Below, piece after piece: positions 8,636-16,186 of a DNA stretch of 64,000 bases. The stretch is from SURF-55 sp040755195. GTDB taxonomy: Bacteria; Bacillota; Desulfotomaculia; Desulfotomaculales; Ammonificaceae. The stretch spans positions 1-64,000 of the forward strand of contig JBFMBL010000001.1 in the NCBI GenBank assembly GCA_040755195.1, read 5' to 3'. The notes beneath the pieces were generated by a model, which was not told where the DNA came from, searched no databases, and saw only the letters and a program-made list of their open reading frames with translations. How positions within the stretch are numbered: position 1 is the stretch's first letter; every line of letters begins with the position of its first letter. The position numbers were made by a program, and so were the translations under genes.

Positions 8636-9284
8636 TGACACCACAATTAAAAGGATAAAGGCCCTTGTGGAAACAGCTTGTCAACTACTCAACTGTCCGG
8701 CGCCCGGCGTGGAATCTGACAAGATTCACCGCCTGGACAAGGCCGACACTAGAAATGGCGCTGACTCTATTAAAGCACTTTCAACCATAGGAGTACCTTA
8801 CGCAATGCTCCTCTATGAACGGTTTTTGGGACGACCTTTTGCCGGACACAGGGATTCCGTATCGGAACTGGTGGGTGACAGTCTGGAATCAGCCATCGAG
8901 GACGTGCTTGTCAAAGCGGGTATTAGTTACAGAAAAACCAAGCGTGCGGAGCGCATCTCAGGGTTCGATCAGGCGCCGGACTTCATTATCCCAAGTGAGT
9001 TTAACCCGCAGGTTGTGATCGAAGCCAAGCTCACGGAAGACGACGGAACAGCCCGGGACAAGGTCACCCGTATCCAGCACCTTGCTGAACTTAGCCTGAC
9101 AGGACGGCCCGAGGACTCACCCAAATTTGAGGTAATCGCCTGCATCGCCGGCCGCGGTTTCGGAGTACGCCGCGAAGACATGAAAAAACTCCTGCTTGCC
9201 ACACGAGGAAAAGTATTTACCTTAAAAACTCTGGACCGGCTTGTGGAATCCAGCCGGTTGCGGGAATTTAGAACGATGGAATAG
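8559..9284 (+). CDS. PD-(D/E)XK nuclease, probable restriction endonuclease
   Basis: A protein of about 241 residues. Its core carries the catalytic pattern PDFIIPSEF...VVIEAKL, with Asp then E-x-K spaced as in PD-(D/E)XK nucleases, preceded by SLESAIEDVLVKAG. The C terminus has GFGVRREDMKKLL. The frame is open further upstream to 8481, but an ATG at 8559 limits overlap with the methylase to 77 bp; the start is uncertain, with another ATG at 8607. Linked to a DNA methylase, it is best read as the nuclease half of a small restriction-modification system. If the methylase is really broken, an active nuclease would be dangerous, which argues for either an intact methylase or an inactive nuclease. 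Confidence 0.7.
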   Translation: MEINQGFVRTLDRGIRMAPLVPLRRSDTTIKRIKALVETACQLLNCPAPGVESDKIHRLDKADTRNGADSIKALSTIGVPYAMLLYERFLGRPFAGHRDSVSELVGDSLESAIEDVLVKAGISYRKTKRAERISGFDQAPDFIIPSEFNPQVVIEAKLTEDDGTARDKVTRIQHLAELSLTGRPEDSPKFEVIACIAGRGFGVRREDMKKLLLATRGKVFTLKTLDRLVESSRLREFRTME

Positions 9285-9325
9285 GTGTTGAAATCTTTGA
9301 CAATCAAGTTTTGGAGGTTATACCA

Positions 9326-9922
9326 TTGAAGGTATCTGTCATCCTCGGGCACCCGGACAGGGAAAGTTTCAATCATGCCATAGCCGAAGCGGTCGTCCAG
9401 ACTTTGGAGGCCGACGGCCACGAGTTCTTTTTTCATGATTTATACGCTGAAGGATTCGACCCCGTCCTGCCAGGCCGGGAGATTCCCAAAGGCGCCCCTC
9501 TCGACCCCGTGATACATAAGCACTGCGACGAGATTTCCCGGGCGGAGGGCATCGTGATAGTCCATCCCAACTGGTGGGGTCAGCCGCCGGCGATTCTCAA
9601 AGGCTGGGTCGACCGCGTGATCCGTCCCGGGGTTGCTTACGAGTTCCTGGAGGGTGACAGCGGCGAAGGGGTGCCGGTGGGGCTTTTGAAAGCAAGGTGC
9701 GCCCTGGTCTTCAACACGTCGAATACCCCTGAAGAGCGGGAGTTAAAGGTTTTCGGCGACCCGCTCGAAACGCTGTGGAAGAACTGCGTTTTTGGTCTGT
9801 GCGGCATTGAACACTTCCACCGGAAAATGTTCGGGGTCGTGGTTACCAGCACCTTCGAACAAAGAAAGGTCTGGCTGGAGGAAGTAAGAAAAACCATACA
9901 GGAGTTTTTCCCAAAAACCTGA
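9326..9922 (+). CDS. NAD(P)H-dependent flavin oxidoreductase (flavodoxin-like fold)
   Basis: A 198-residue protein of the NAD(P)H dehydrogenase (quinone)/KefF-MdaB type. KVSVILGHPDRESFNHAIAE is the FMN-binding first strand and loop, and VHPNWWGQPPAILKGWVDRV is the conserved middle motif that contacts flavin and dimer partner. It probably reduces quinones or similar electrophiles in the cytoplasm. The TTG at 9326 is used because GGAGG at 9313-9317 is 8 bases upstream. It lies in the insertion between sigG and sigE with no obvious link to the nuclease before it. Confidence 0.85.
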   Translation: MKVSVILGHPDRESFNHAIAEAVVQTLEADGHEFFFHDLYAEGFDPVLPGREIPKGAPLDPVIHKHCDEISRAEGIVIVHPNWWGQPPAILKGWVDRVIRPGVAYEFLEGDSGEGVPVGLLKARCALVFNTSNTPEERELKVFGDPLETLWKNCVFGLCGIEHFHRKMFGVVVTSTFEQRKVWLEEVRKTIQEFFPKT

Positions 9923-9963
9923 CGTACGCCGCGGGCCTAAGTTAACAGAAAAGAGAGGGTCCA

Positions 9964-10692
9964 ATGCACCTGACTAAACTGAGCATTCATCCCGAAAGTT
10001 TCCCGACGAAAGAACACTACCCGTTCAGCCTTCCGGTTTTCAACGCGACCGGGAGCATTGAGTTCAAGACCCCGGTGACGTTTTTCGCCGGGGAAAACGG
10101 CACCGGAAAGTCCACTTTGCTTAAGGCCATAGCCCAGAAATGCAAGATTCATATCTGGAAGGACGTAGAAAGAAGGCGTCTTAATGCCAATAAATACGCG
10201 GAGGAACTGCACAGGTGCATTGAGGTTGAGTGGGCAGAAGGCCCCGTGCCGGGCTCTTTTTTTGCGTCTGAGATATTCAGGGGTTTTGCGCTGATTCTGG
10301 ACGAGTGGGCTGCGTCAGACCCCGGTATGCTCAAGTACTTCGGCGGCGAGTCACTGGTAACGAAATCGCACGGCCAGTGCAACATGTCTTATTTCAAGAG
10401 CCGGTATCAGATCAAAGGGCTTTACCTCCTGGACGAGCCGGAAACCGCCCTGTCCCCGAGGAAGCAACTGGAGTTGCTGGCAATACTCGATGAGACAAGC
10501 CGGACGGGAAACGCTCAATTCGTAATCGCCAGCCACTCGCCGATTCTCCTTGCGCTTCCCGGAGCCGCCATATTCAGTTTCGATCACGTGCCCGTAACAC
10601 GGGTCGATTATGAGGAAACGGATTACTACAAGCTTTACAAGGATTTCTTGAACAACAGGGAAAGGTATCTGAATTCAGTAGGCAGTAGTTAG
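9964..10692 (+). CDS. Stand-alone AAA/ABC-type ATPase
   Basis: A 242-residue ATP-binding protein of the RecF/SMC-like AAA class. Walker A is GENGTGKST (residues 43-51), Walker B is LYLLDEPETALSP (near 155) and the switch histidine is in ASHSPILLALPGA. GAGAGGG precedes the ATG. It is not fused to a nuclease or membrane domain. Single-gene ATPases of this type occur widely, sometimes beside defence genes, but their function is mostly unknown. Linkage to the restriction-type genes upstream is suggestive only. Confidence 0.8.
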   Translation: MHLTKLSIHPESFPTKEHYPFSLPVFNATGSIEFKTPVTFFAGENGTGKSTLLKAIAQKCKIHIWKDVERRRLNANKYAEELHRCIEVEWAEGPVPGSFFASEIFRGFALILDEWAASDPGMLKYFGGESLVTKSHGQCNMSYFKSRYQIKGLYLLDEPETALSPRKQLELLAILDETSRTGNAQFVIASHSPILLALPGAAIFSFDHVPVTRVDYEETDYYKLYKDFLNNRERYLNSVGSS

Positions 10693-10720
10693 TAGTTAGT
10701 AGGTAGTAGTTAGTAGTGAG
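10682..10720. repeat. Heptamer array (AGTTAGT type)
   Basis: About five 7-nt units of the AGTTAGT/AGGTAGT kind in tandem, directly after the ATPase stop codon. One of many intergenic 7-nt arrays in the window. Confidence 0.75.
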
Positions 10721-10815
10721 AATACAGAATATGATGAGAATTCCACCCAAGAGCCAAGCCTGTCCCCATAGAGACCGCTACCCGTCTCGAAACTCCGGTT
10801 CACCAAAGCAACAGT

Positions 10816-11535
10816 CTAAGCCAGACGGTACATTTCCTTCCTTAAACGTTTGATGATCCGCTTCTCGAGACGCGAGATGTACGACTGAGAAATGCCGAGC
10901 AGGTCCGCGACCTCCTTTTGGGTTTTTTCTTCGCCGTTGTGGAGCCCGAAGCGCAGTTCCATGATCACCCGCTCGCGCCCGTTGAGGCGATCGAGGGCAA
11001 GGCGAAGGACTCTCCGGTCGACCTCTTCTTCAATCCTCCTCGAGGTGATGTCGATATCGGTACCGAGTATGTCCGACAGGAGCAGTTCGTTGCCGTCCCA
11101 ATCAGTATTTAAGGGTTCGTCGAAGGAAATCTCCTGCCGTATCCGTGACTGCCGGCGCAGGTGCATAAGAATCTCGTTTTCGATGCACCGCGAGGCATAC
11201 GTAGCCAGCTTTACTTTGCGCTGCGGGTTGAAGGTATTCACCGCCTTGATCAGGCCGATGCTTCCGATCGAAACCAAGTCCTCTACGTTGACGCCGGTGC
11301 TTTCGTATTTCCGTGCGATATACACGACCAGCCGCAGGTTCCTTTCAATGAGGGTGTTGCGGACGGTGAAGTCCCCGGTTTCCAGTTTGTCGAGCAGAAC
11401 CAGCTCTTCGTCGACGCTCAGGGGCGGCGGCAGCAGATCCGGTCCGCCTACGTAATATCCCGGCCGCCGCCAACCGAAACGGATGAAACAACGCAGGATG
11501 AAAAGCCTGAACCGCCACAGAATCCGGTCGAACAA
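10816..11535 (-). CDS. sigE: RNA polymerase sigma-E factor (mother cell), pro-form
   Basis: A 239-residue protein, the same length as Bacillus subtilis SigE. The N terminus is a hydrophobic pro-sequence (MFDRILWRFRLFILRCFIRF) that SpoIIGA removes. Region 2 (NLRLVVYIARKYESTGVNVE, DLVSIGSIGLIKAVNTF) and the region 4 helix-turn-helix (TQKEVADLLGISQSYISRLE) follow. The TTG at 11533-11535 is chosen because AAGGAGGG lies 8-9 bases upstream; longer in-frame readings run into a heptamer repeat array and give an unnatural N terminus. The gene follows spoIIGA, as is standard, but 323 bp of repeats lie between them. Confidence 0.93.
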   Translation of the reverse strand: MFDRILWRFRLFILRCFIRFGWRRPGYYVGGPDLLPPPLSVDEELVLLDKLETGDFTVRNTLIERNLRLVVYIARKYESTGVNVEDLVSIGSIGLIKAVNTFNPQRKVKLATYASRCIENEILMHLRRQSRIRQEISFDEPLNTDWDGNELLLSDILGTDIDITSRRIEEEVDRRVLRLALDRLNGRERVIMELRFGLHNGEEKTQKEVADLLGISQSYISRLEKRIIKRLRKEMYRLA

Positions 11536-11588
11536 GATAGAATCCCTCCTTCTAAAACGTTCAACGTGCAAGCTAATACAGATAGCTT

Positions 11589-11850
11589 TTAGGGTCCGTT
11601 CAACGTTCAACGTTCAACGTTTAGTTAGGTAGTAGATAGAATTTAGGAGCCGGAAGCCCAGAAGACGGAGTTGCGAGTTTCGGGTTCGGGGGTTCGAGGG
11701 TTCGGGGGTCCGGATTCCGACTTCTGACTTCTATCTTCTATATTCTGAATTCTGAATTCTATATTCTAATATTCTGTCTTCTGTCTTCAAACTTAGAACT
11801 TAGAACTTTGAACCGACCTAAAAGGTCAATCAGTATTAGGTTGAACGTTG
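11589..11850. repeat. Long composite heptamer array between spoIIGA and sigE
   Basis: Successive blocks of 7-nt units: CGTTCAA (three copies, 11597-11618), GGGTTCG-like units (about 11685-11712), then many NNNTTCT units (GACTTCT, ATCTTCT, ATATTCT, GAATTCT, GTCTTCT; about 11722-11790), then AACTTAG/AACTTTG units. The unit changes but the period stays 7. The whole 323-bp gap between sigE and spoIIGA is filled this way and holds no gene. Confidence 0.8.
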
Positions 11851-11858
11851 AACCTTAA

Positions 11859-12761
11859 TTAAAGCAGCGCCTCAACCAGCCGTGGGTGGAGAAGAGCGTT
11901 GTACTTCGCCTCCGGGCTTAAGCGATGCCGGTAGATCCCCACCACCACCCGCTTAATCCGGACCAACCTGCCCCCATAAACCACCTCGACCGCGTCCGGT
12001 TTGAACCCGATCAACAGCCCGCCGCGCTTCCCCAGGGACTGGTACGGGATTAACCGCAGGCGTGTCGCCCAGTTTGGGTCTTCGATTTTGGTGCCGATGG
12101 CGGTAAAATCGGGCTCAAAACGCGCCTCCAAAGCGCCGCGAAGCTCGGGGGGCATAAAGTCTTTCATGGAATCGTATTCGACTATTACCACCGGGTAGCG
12201 GCTTACCGGGTCGATAAGCTGGTTGCCGGTATCCAGCAGGGCTTCCAGTTCTACCTTTTTCATGCCCATGCGGATGGTTATGGGAACCCGGAAAAAACCC
12301 TCAGCCACCCTCCGGCGCAGAATCTTGCTTTTTGCCCCGGCGACTACCGCCAGAATCAGGGCTGCCAAAATGCCGGGCCATAGATGGGCGTAACCGTTCA
12401 ACCCACCCTCCGTTCCCGTGCTTCCGATAAGGCTGTTAATTCCGAGAACCACTCCCCCCACTGCAAACGAAACCCCATAGAAAAGCGTCCAGGCTCCAAG
12501 AAATCGCCGCCAGGAAAGCGTCCCGAAAGCAACGAGCACCACCAAAACCGAAAGCGCGAGCTTACCTGTGAAGTTGTATAGCTGACCCCCGTCCGGGAAG
12601 AAGATAACCATCACGTAGAGAGAACCGACTATCGCCGCAGCAGCAAGGCGGAAAAAATTGTACGGTAATCCCGCCAGTTTAGCCGTCAGGTGTAATATGG
12701 CATAATTCATCAACATGTTGTTGGCCAAAAGCTCATCAACGTAAACGGTATACCCTGCCAT
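11859..12761 (-). CDS. spoIIGA: Sigma-E processing aspartic peptidase SpoIIGA
   Basis: A 300-residue mother-cell septum protease that cleaves pro-sigma-E on receiving the SpoIIR signal. The N-terminal half has about five membrane segments (residues 10-145, for example ILAALILAVVAGA). The C-terminal half is the cytoplasmic protease domain with the catalytic Asp177 in EALLDTGNQLIDP, as in retroviral-type aspartic proteases. It sits between ftsZ and sigE, the conserved clostridial order. Confidence 0.93.
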   Translation of the reverse strand: MAGYTVYVDELLANNMLMNYAILHLTAKLAGLPYNFFRLAAAAIVGSLYVMVIFFPDGGQLYNFTGKLALSVLVVLVAFGTLSWRRFLGAWTLFYGVSFAVGGVVLGINSLIGSTGTEGGLNGYAHLWPGILAALILAVVAGAKSKILRRRVAEGFFRVPITIRMGMKKVELEALLDTGNQLIDPVSRYPVVIVEYDSMKDFMPPELRGALEARFEPDFTAIGTKIEDPNWATRLRLIPYQSLGKRGGLLIGFKPDAVEVVYGGRLVRIKRVVVGIYRHRLSPEAKYNALLHPRLVEALL

Positions 12762-12801
12762 TGGAAAGCCCCGCCCGCTTCACAAGTTTTAATTAACGAC
12801 A

Positions 12802-12934
12802 ACCAGCTAAAGCTGGTGGGTTACGTTGCGACTGAAAGTCGCCTAAGCAAACTTCAACGGCATGCCCCCGCTTTTAAGCGGGGGTAATTGAAAGAGACTA
12901 CCTTTTGGAGAATACCCCCGTTTTTAAACGGGGG
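12802..12934. repeat. Cluster of four perfect small palindromes (possible IS200/IS605-type remnant)
   Basis: Four perfect hairpins occur within 133 bp: ACCAGCT-AA-AGCTGGT (12802-12817), GCGACT-GAA-AGTCGC (12828-12842), CCCCCGCTT-TT-AAGCGGGGG (12865-12884) and CCCCCGTTT-TT-AAACGGGGG (12915-12934). Subterminal hairpins like these are typical of IS200/IS605 ends and of transposase-less relatives. No transposase frame is present. The rest of the 442-bp spoIIGA-ftsZ gap holds the ftsZ terminator and nothing else recognisable. Confidence 0.5.
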
Positions 12935-13100
12935 AAGTTTTAAGCCCAACACCCGGTTGTTAAACATTGGGGAAGCCAACAACTTCTGAACATTATGGAC
13001 GTTAAGTGCTGGTTCTCCCAGGAATCTCTAAAAGGGTATGCTGCTTGTATCGGATTTATGAGAGGAGATCACGGTAAAACGAGAGGTCTTTTAAACAGCG

Positions 13101-13135
13101 CAGCCCCGGCTTCTGATTGTATCAAGCCGGGGCTG
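13101..13135 (-). terminator. Stem-loop downstream of ftsZ
   Basis: CAGCCCCGGCTT (13101-13112) pairs perfectly with AAGCCGGGGCTG (13124-13135), a 12-bp stem with an 11-nt loop, 69 bp after the ftsZ stop codon. The T-tract on the minus strand is poor, so it may terminate weakly or stabilise the 3' end. Confidence 0.6.
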
Positions 13136-13203
13136 TGAAAGTTGTAAAAATACGGTTAAGGCCTTATAGTGAAAGTCGCCGTCTTTTTTTCTTTTTCGTT
13201 AAT

Positions 13204-14253
13204 TTACCGGCCTGAGCGCCGCAGCAGAAATACGGGTATGTCAAGGTCTTCGTGCTGGCTCGTTGTCTTCAGGTCCAGCTCCATCGCCTCTGAAACCGGC
13301 CTGGCATCGAAACCGGTCGCTATTACCGTTACCCGCACCTCATCGTTCAAGCTCTCGTCGATAACCGCCCCGAAGATGATATTGGCTTCGGGGTCGACCA
13401 CCTGGGCGATAATCTGGGCCGCCTCGTTAACCTCAAGCAGCCTCATGCTTGAATCACCGGTCATATTCAGGAGAATCCCCCTGGCCCCTTCGATCGTGGT
13501 TTCGAGCAACGGGCTTGAAATGGCCATTTTCGCCGACTCAACCGCCCGGTTCTCCCCGCGTGCCATACCGATACCCATCAGCGCGGAGCCGGCGTCCTTC
13601 ATTATTGTGCGCACGTCGGCAAAATCGAGGTTAATCAATCCGGGAACGGCGATCAGATCTGAGATGCCCTGCACCCCCTGTCGCAGAACATCATCGGCTA
13701 TACGGAAGGCTTCGATCATTGAGGTGTTCTTATCAATAACCTGGAGGAGTCTGTCGTTGGGGATCGTAATCAGGGTGTCAACCCGCTCCTTCAGCTTATT
13801 GATTCCTGATTCAGCCTGGACCTGCCTTTTACGCCCTTCAAAAGCAAAAGGACGCGTTACGACGCCAACGGTAAGCGCCCCCATTTCTTTTGCCAGTTCG
13901 GCAACAATAGGCGCGCCACCGGTCCCCGTTCCACCGCCCATACCGGCGGTGACAAAAACCATGTCCGCGCCCTTTATTCCCGCAGCTATGTCTTCCCTAC
14001 TCTCCTCCGCCGCCTTCTCCCCGATTTCCGGGTTGCCCCCTGCACCCAACCCCTTAGTCAGCTTCGCACCGATCTGGATCTTATTCGGGCTTTGCGACAT
14101 TGCTAAAGCCTGGGCATCGGTATTAACGGCAATGAAATCGACCCCTCTTACTCCAGCTGTAATCATCCGGTTTACGGCATTATTGCCGCCTCCACCAACG
14201 CCAATCACCTTAATGTTGGCAAACTTGTCCAGATCGATTTCGACATCAATCAC
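13204..14253 (-). CDS. ftsZ: Cell division GTPase FtsZ
   Basis: A 349-residue tubulin homologue that forms the Z ring. The glycine-rich start of the GTPase (KVIGVGGGGNNAVNRM, residues 15-30), the tubulin signature GGGTGTG (residues 106-112) and the synergy-loop region are all present. The C terminus ends DIPVFLLRRSGR, the conserved tail that binds FtsZ partners. It closes the dcw cluster before spoIIGA. No ftsA lies next to it. Confidence 0.98.
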   Translation of the reverse strand: MIDVEIDLDKFANIKVIGVGGGGNNAVNRMITAGVRGVDFIAVNTDAQALAMSQSPNKIQIGAKLTKGLGAGGNPEIGEKAAEESREDIAAGIKGADMVFVTAGMGGGTGTGGAPIVAELAKEMGALTVGVVTRPFAFEGRKRQVQAESGINKLKERVDTLITIPNDRLLQVIDKNTSMIEAFRIADDVLRQGVQGISDLIAVPGLINLDFADVRTIMKDAGSALMGIGMARGENRAVESAKMAISSPLLETTIEGARGILLNMTGDSSMRLLEVNEAAQIIAQVVDPEANIIFGAVIDESLNDEVRVTVIATGFDARPVSEAMELDLKTTSQHEDLDIPVFLLRRSGR

Positions 14254-14386
14254 AGATTGTCCTCCCCTCCGAAATGGGCATAATTCAGGCAGGGTAAAGT
14301 TATTATGTCATAAAAATTAACCAACTAATATAAAGGTAAGGATTCCACGCCCGGTATCGATTTTCCTTTTCTAAAAACGACAATTT

Positions 14387-14746
14387 TTACTTTTTTGTTT
14401 TGTTTGCTTTATTCAGGAGATAGCGGCGTATGATCCCGAGATTCTGGAACAAGCGCACCCCAAAAGCCACAATTGCCGCCGTATAGAGCTCCACACCGAG
14501 GCGGTCGCCGATAAAGGTCAGGCCGGCAGCGAGAAGCGCGTTGCTGAAAAAACCGCTGATAAAGATAACGTTGTCAAAATGGTCTTCCATCGAGGCGCGC
14601 ACGCCTCCGAACACCGAGTCGAGCGCCGCGAGCACCGCCAACCCCATATACTTCCCGTAAGCCTGGGGAAAAACGAGCGGCACCTTCAGCCCGATCACAG
14701 CTCCAACAACAAGACCTATTATCGCAAGCCAGACCCCAACCCACAT
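14387..14746 (-). CDS. sbp: Small basic membrane protein Sbp (DUF1290)
   Basis: A 119-residue protein with three or four hydrophobic segments and the family motif GLAVLAALDSVFGGVRASME. It ends in a basic tail (LLNKANKTKK). The family lies near ftsQ/DUF881/ftsZ in many Firmicutes, but its role is unknown; the context suggests envelope or division. GAGGGGG lies 7 bases before the ATG. Confidence 0.9.
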   Translation of the reverse strand: MWVGVWLAIIGLVVGAVIGLKVPLVFPQAYGKYMGLAVLAALDSVFGGVRASMEDHFDNVIFISGFFSNALLAAGLTFIGDRLGVELYTAAIVAFGVRLFQNLGIIRRYLLNKANKTKK

Positions 14747-14784
14747 CTTCGAACCCCCTCAAGAAAGTGCTTCACTTCACCGAG

Positions 14785-15480
14785 TCATTCTTCCTTCGCC
14801 TGTTTCGCAAATTCATAACGCAATGAACCCTTATATGCCGGAATCACCACTTTATTCCTGGGTTCTATTGTTACGTTCATTCCCCAGTCACGCAGGGTTT
14901 CCACCAGGCCTCCACTAATCTCGAGGCTGCTCCTGAGCGCCGGTGAATCCCCGATAGCGAGGATCTCGTAAGGCGCTGTTATCTTCTGTGTGTTTACAAT
15001 GATAAAGGAACCCGCAAGACGGATCTCCGACTTGGAAATCAAGCGCTGACCGTTGATGCTTAAGGCTTCCGCCCCCGCCGCACGCAGCTCGTTTACAAGC
15101 TTTAAAAGATCTTCGTCCCGAAAAGTGAAGATAGTACCCGGAGCGGTGCGTTCGCTGGTGTTGGTTATAATTACTCTGACCCCTGGCCCCTCAACCGCGG
15201 TCATCCCGGCCTTAACGGCTGCGTCATGCAACTCGGCCTTCAAGATTTCCTCGGCCTGGGTGTACCCGAGACGCGTGCGGGACAGCTTCCTTTCAAGATC
15301 ATTCGCTTCTGCTTCAAGCCCCGCCCGCTCCTTGGCCAAAGCCCTGAGTTCCACGGCCAATTCGTTCGCTCGGTCAAAAGGCACAACCGGCTCGGCGGCG
15401 CGGTTGGTGGTGCGAAACTGCAGCGTGATCATAAAGCCCAATACAAGGGCGACCAGGGCGATGGTATAACGTTTTTTCAC
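14785..15480 (-). CDS. DUF881 family protein, copy 1 (YlxX/YlxW-like)
   Basis: About 231 residues with one N-terminal membrane anchor (YTIALVALVLGFMITLQF), a coiled-coil stretch (about residues 35-80) and the extracytoplasmic DUF881 domain with VEGPGVRVIITN, AGAEALSINGQRLIS and a C-terminal VVIPAYKG. The GTG at 15480 is chosen because GGAGGG lies 7 bases upstream. The next gene upstream is a paralogue. The function is unknown; the family travels with ftsQ and sbp. Confidence 0.88.
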   Translation of the reverse strand: MKKRYTIALVALVLGFMITLQFRTTNRAAEPVVPFDRANELAVELRALAKERAGLEAEANDLERKLSRTRLGYTQAEEILKAELHDAAVKAGMTAVEGPGVRVIITNTSERTAPGTIFTFRDEDLLKLVNELRAAGAEALSINGQRLISKSEIRLAGSFIIVNTQKITAPYEILAIGDSPALRSSLEISGGLVETLRDWGMNVTIEPRNKVVIPAYKGSLRYEFAKQAKEE

Positions 15481-15484
15481 CGCT

Positions 15485-16186
15485 TTACCCTCCAACCGGG
15501 CGGGCGTGGGTAAACTCCCGGCTTCCCTTGTAGGCGGGGATTGAAACCTGCGTTAATTTACGAATGGAAACCTGGATGCCCCAGAACTGTTGAAGGGTAT
15601 CAACCACCCCGCCCCTCATTCTCAGAGAGTTGATCATCGTATCCGGTTCTCCGATAGCGGTAATAACAAACGGCGCCGCCACCCGTTTGGCCTTGTTAAC
15701 CAGAATCGTGGGGCCGATACACCTGACCTCACTGGTGGAAAGCAAACGCTCTCCGTTTATGGCCAGTACTTCGGCCCCGGCCGCGCGCAACTCGTTCAGC
15801 ACACGCAATACGTCTTCATCATGGAGTACGTATAGATTCGGGTTTTGGCCCGGTTGAAGAACAGCGTTGCTGTCGCTCAGCGTTACTTCAACCCCGGGGC
15901 CGATTACCGGAACCAACCCGGCTTCGATCCGGTATCCGGAAAGCGTCGCTTTCATTGGGCGAAGACCCGCCTGGGTTGTTGCATCGTCAAGCTCGTTCCG
16001 GAGTCCGGTAACCCTCGCCTGCAACCGGTCCCTGTCCTGCCGCGCCGCCCGCACTTCCTCCGTTAGTCTCTGGACCCGCTGCACGGGAACGGTCCTTTCA
16101 ATCTCGCGGGAGAGACGAAACTGAACCGCGATCATCAGGCCCAAAAAGAGGGCCACCAATATCATTGTCAGGTGGATCACCCGCAC
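15485..16186 (-). CDS. DUF881 family protein, copy 2
   Basis: A paralogue of the preceding entry with the same layout: an anchor (MILVALFLGLMIAVQF), a coiled coil (VQRLTEEVRAARQDRDRLQA), then DUF881 with VIGPGVEVTLSD, AGAEVLAINGERLLS and VSIPAYKG. The start is uncertain: the GTG at 16186 has AGGGGG/AAGG upstream, and an ATG at 16165 is also possible. Either way the 5' end overlaps the 3' end of ftsQ by 68-89 bp, longer than usual, implying translational coupling. Confidence 0.85.
   Translation of the reverse strand: MRVIHLTMILVALFLGLMIAVQFRLSREIERTVPVQRVQRLTEEVRAARQDRDRLQARVTGLRNELDDATTQAGLRPMKATLSGYRIEAGLVPVIGPGVEVTLSDSNAVLQPGQNPNLYVLHDEDVLRVLNELRAAGAEVLAINGERLLSTSEVRCIGPTILVNKAKRVAAPFVITAIGEPDTMINSLRMRGGVVDTLQQFWGIQVSIRKLTQVSIPAYKGSREFTHARPVGG

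Noticed and set aside
12802..12934. CRISPR array
   Set aside because: The palindromes differ in sequence and spacing and there are no spacers of uniform length.
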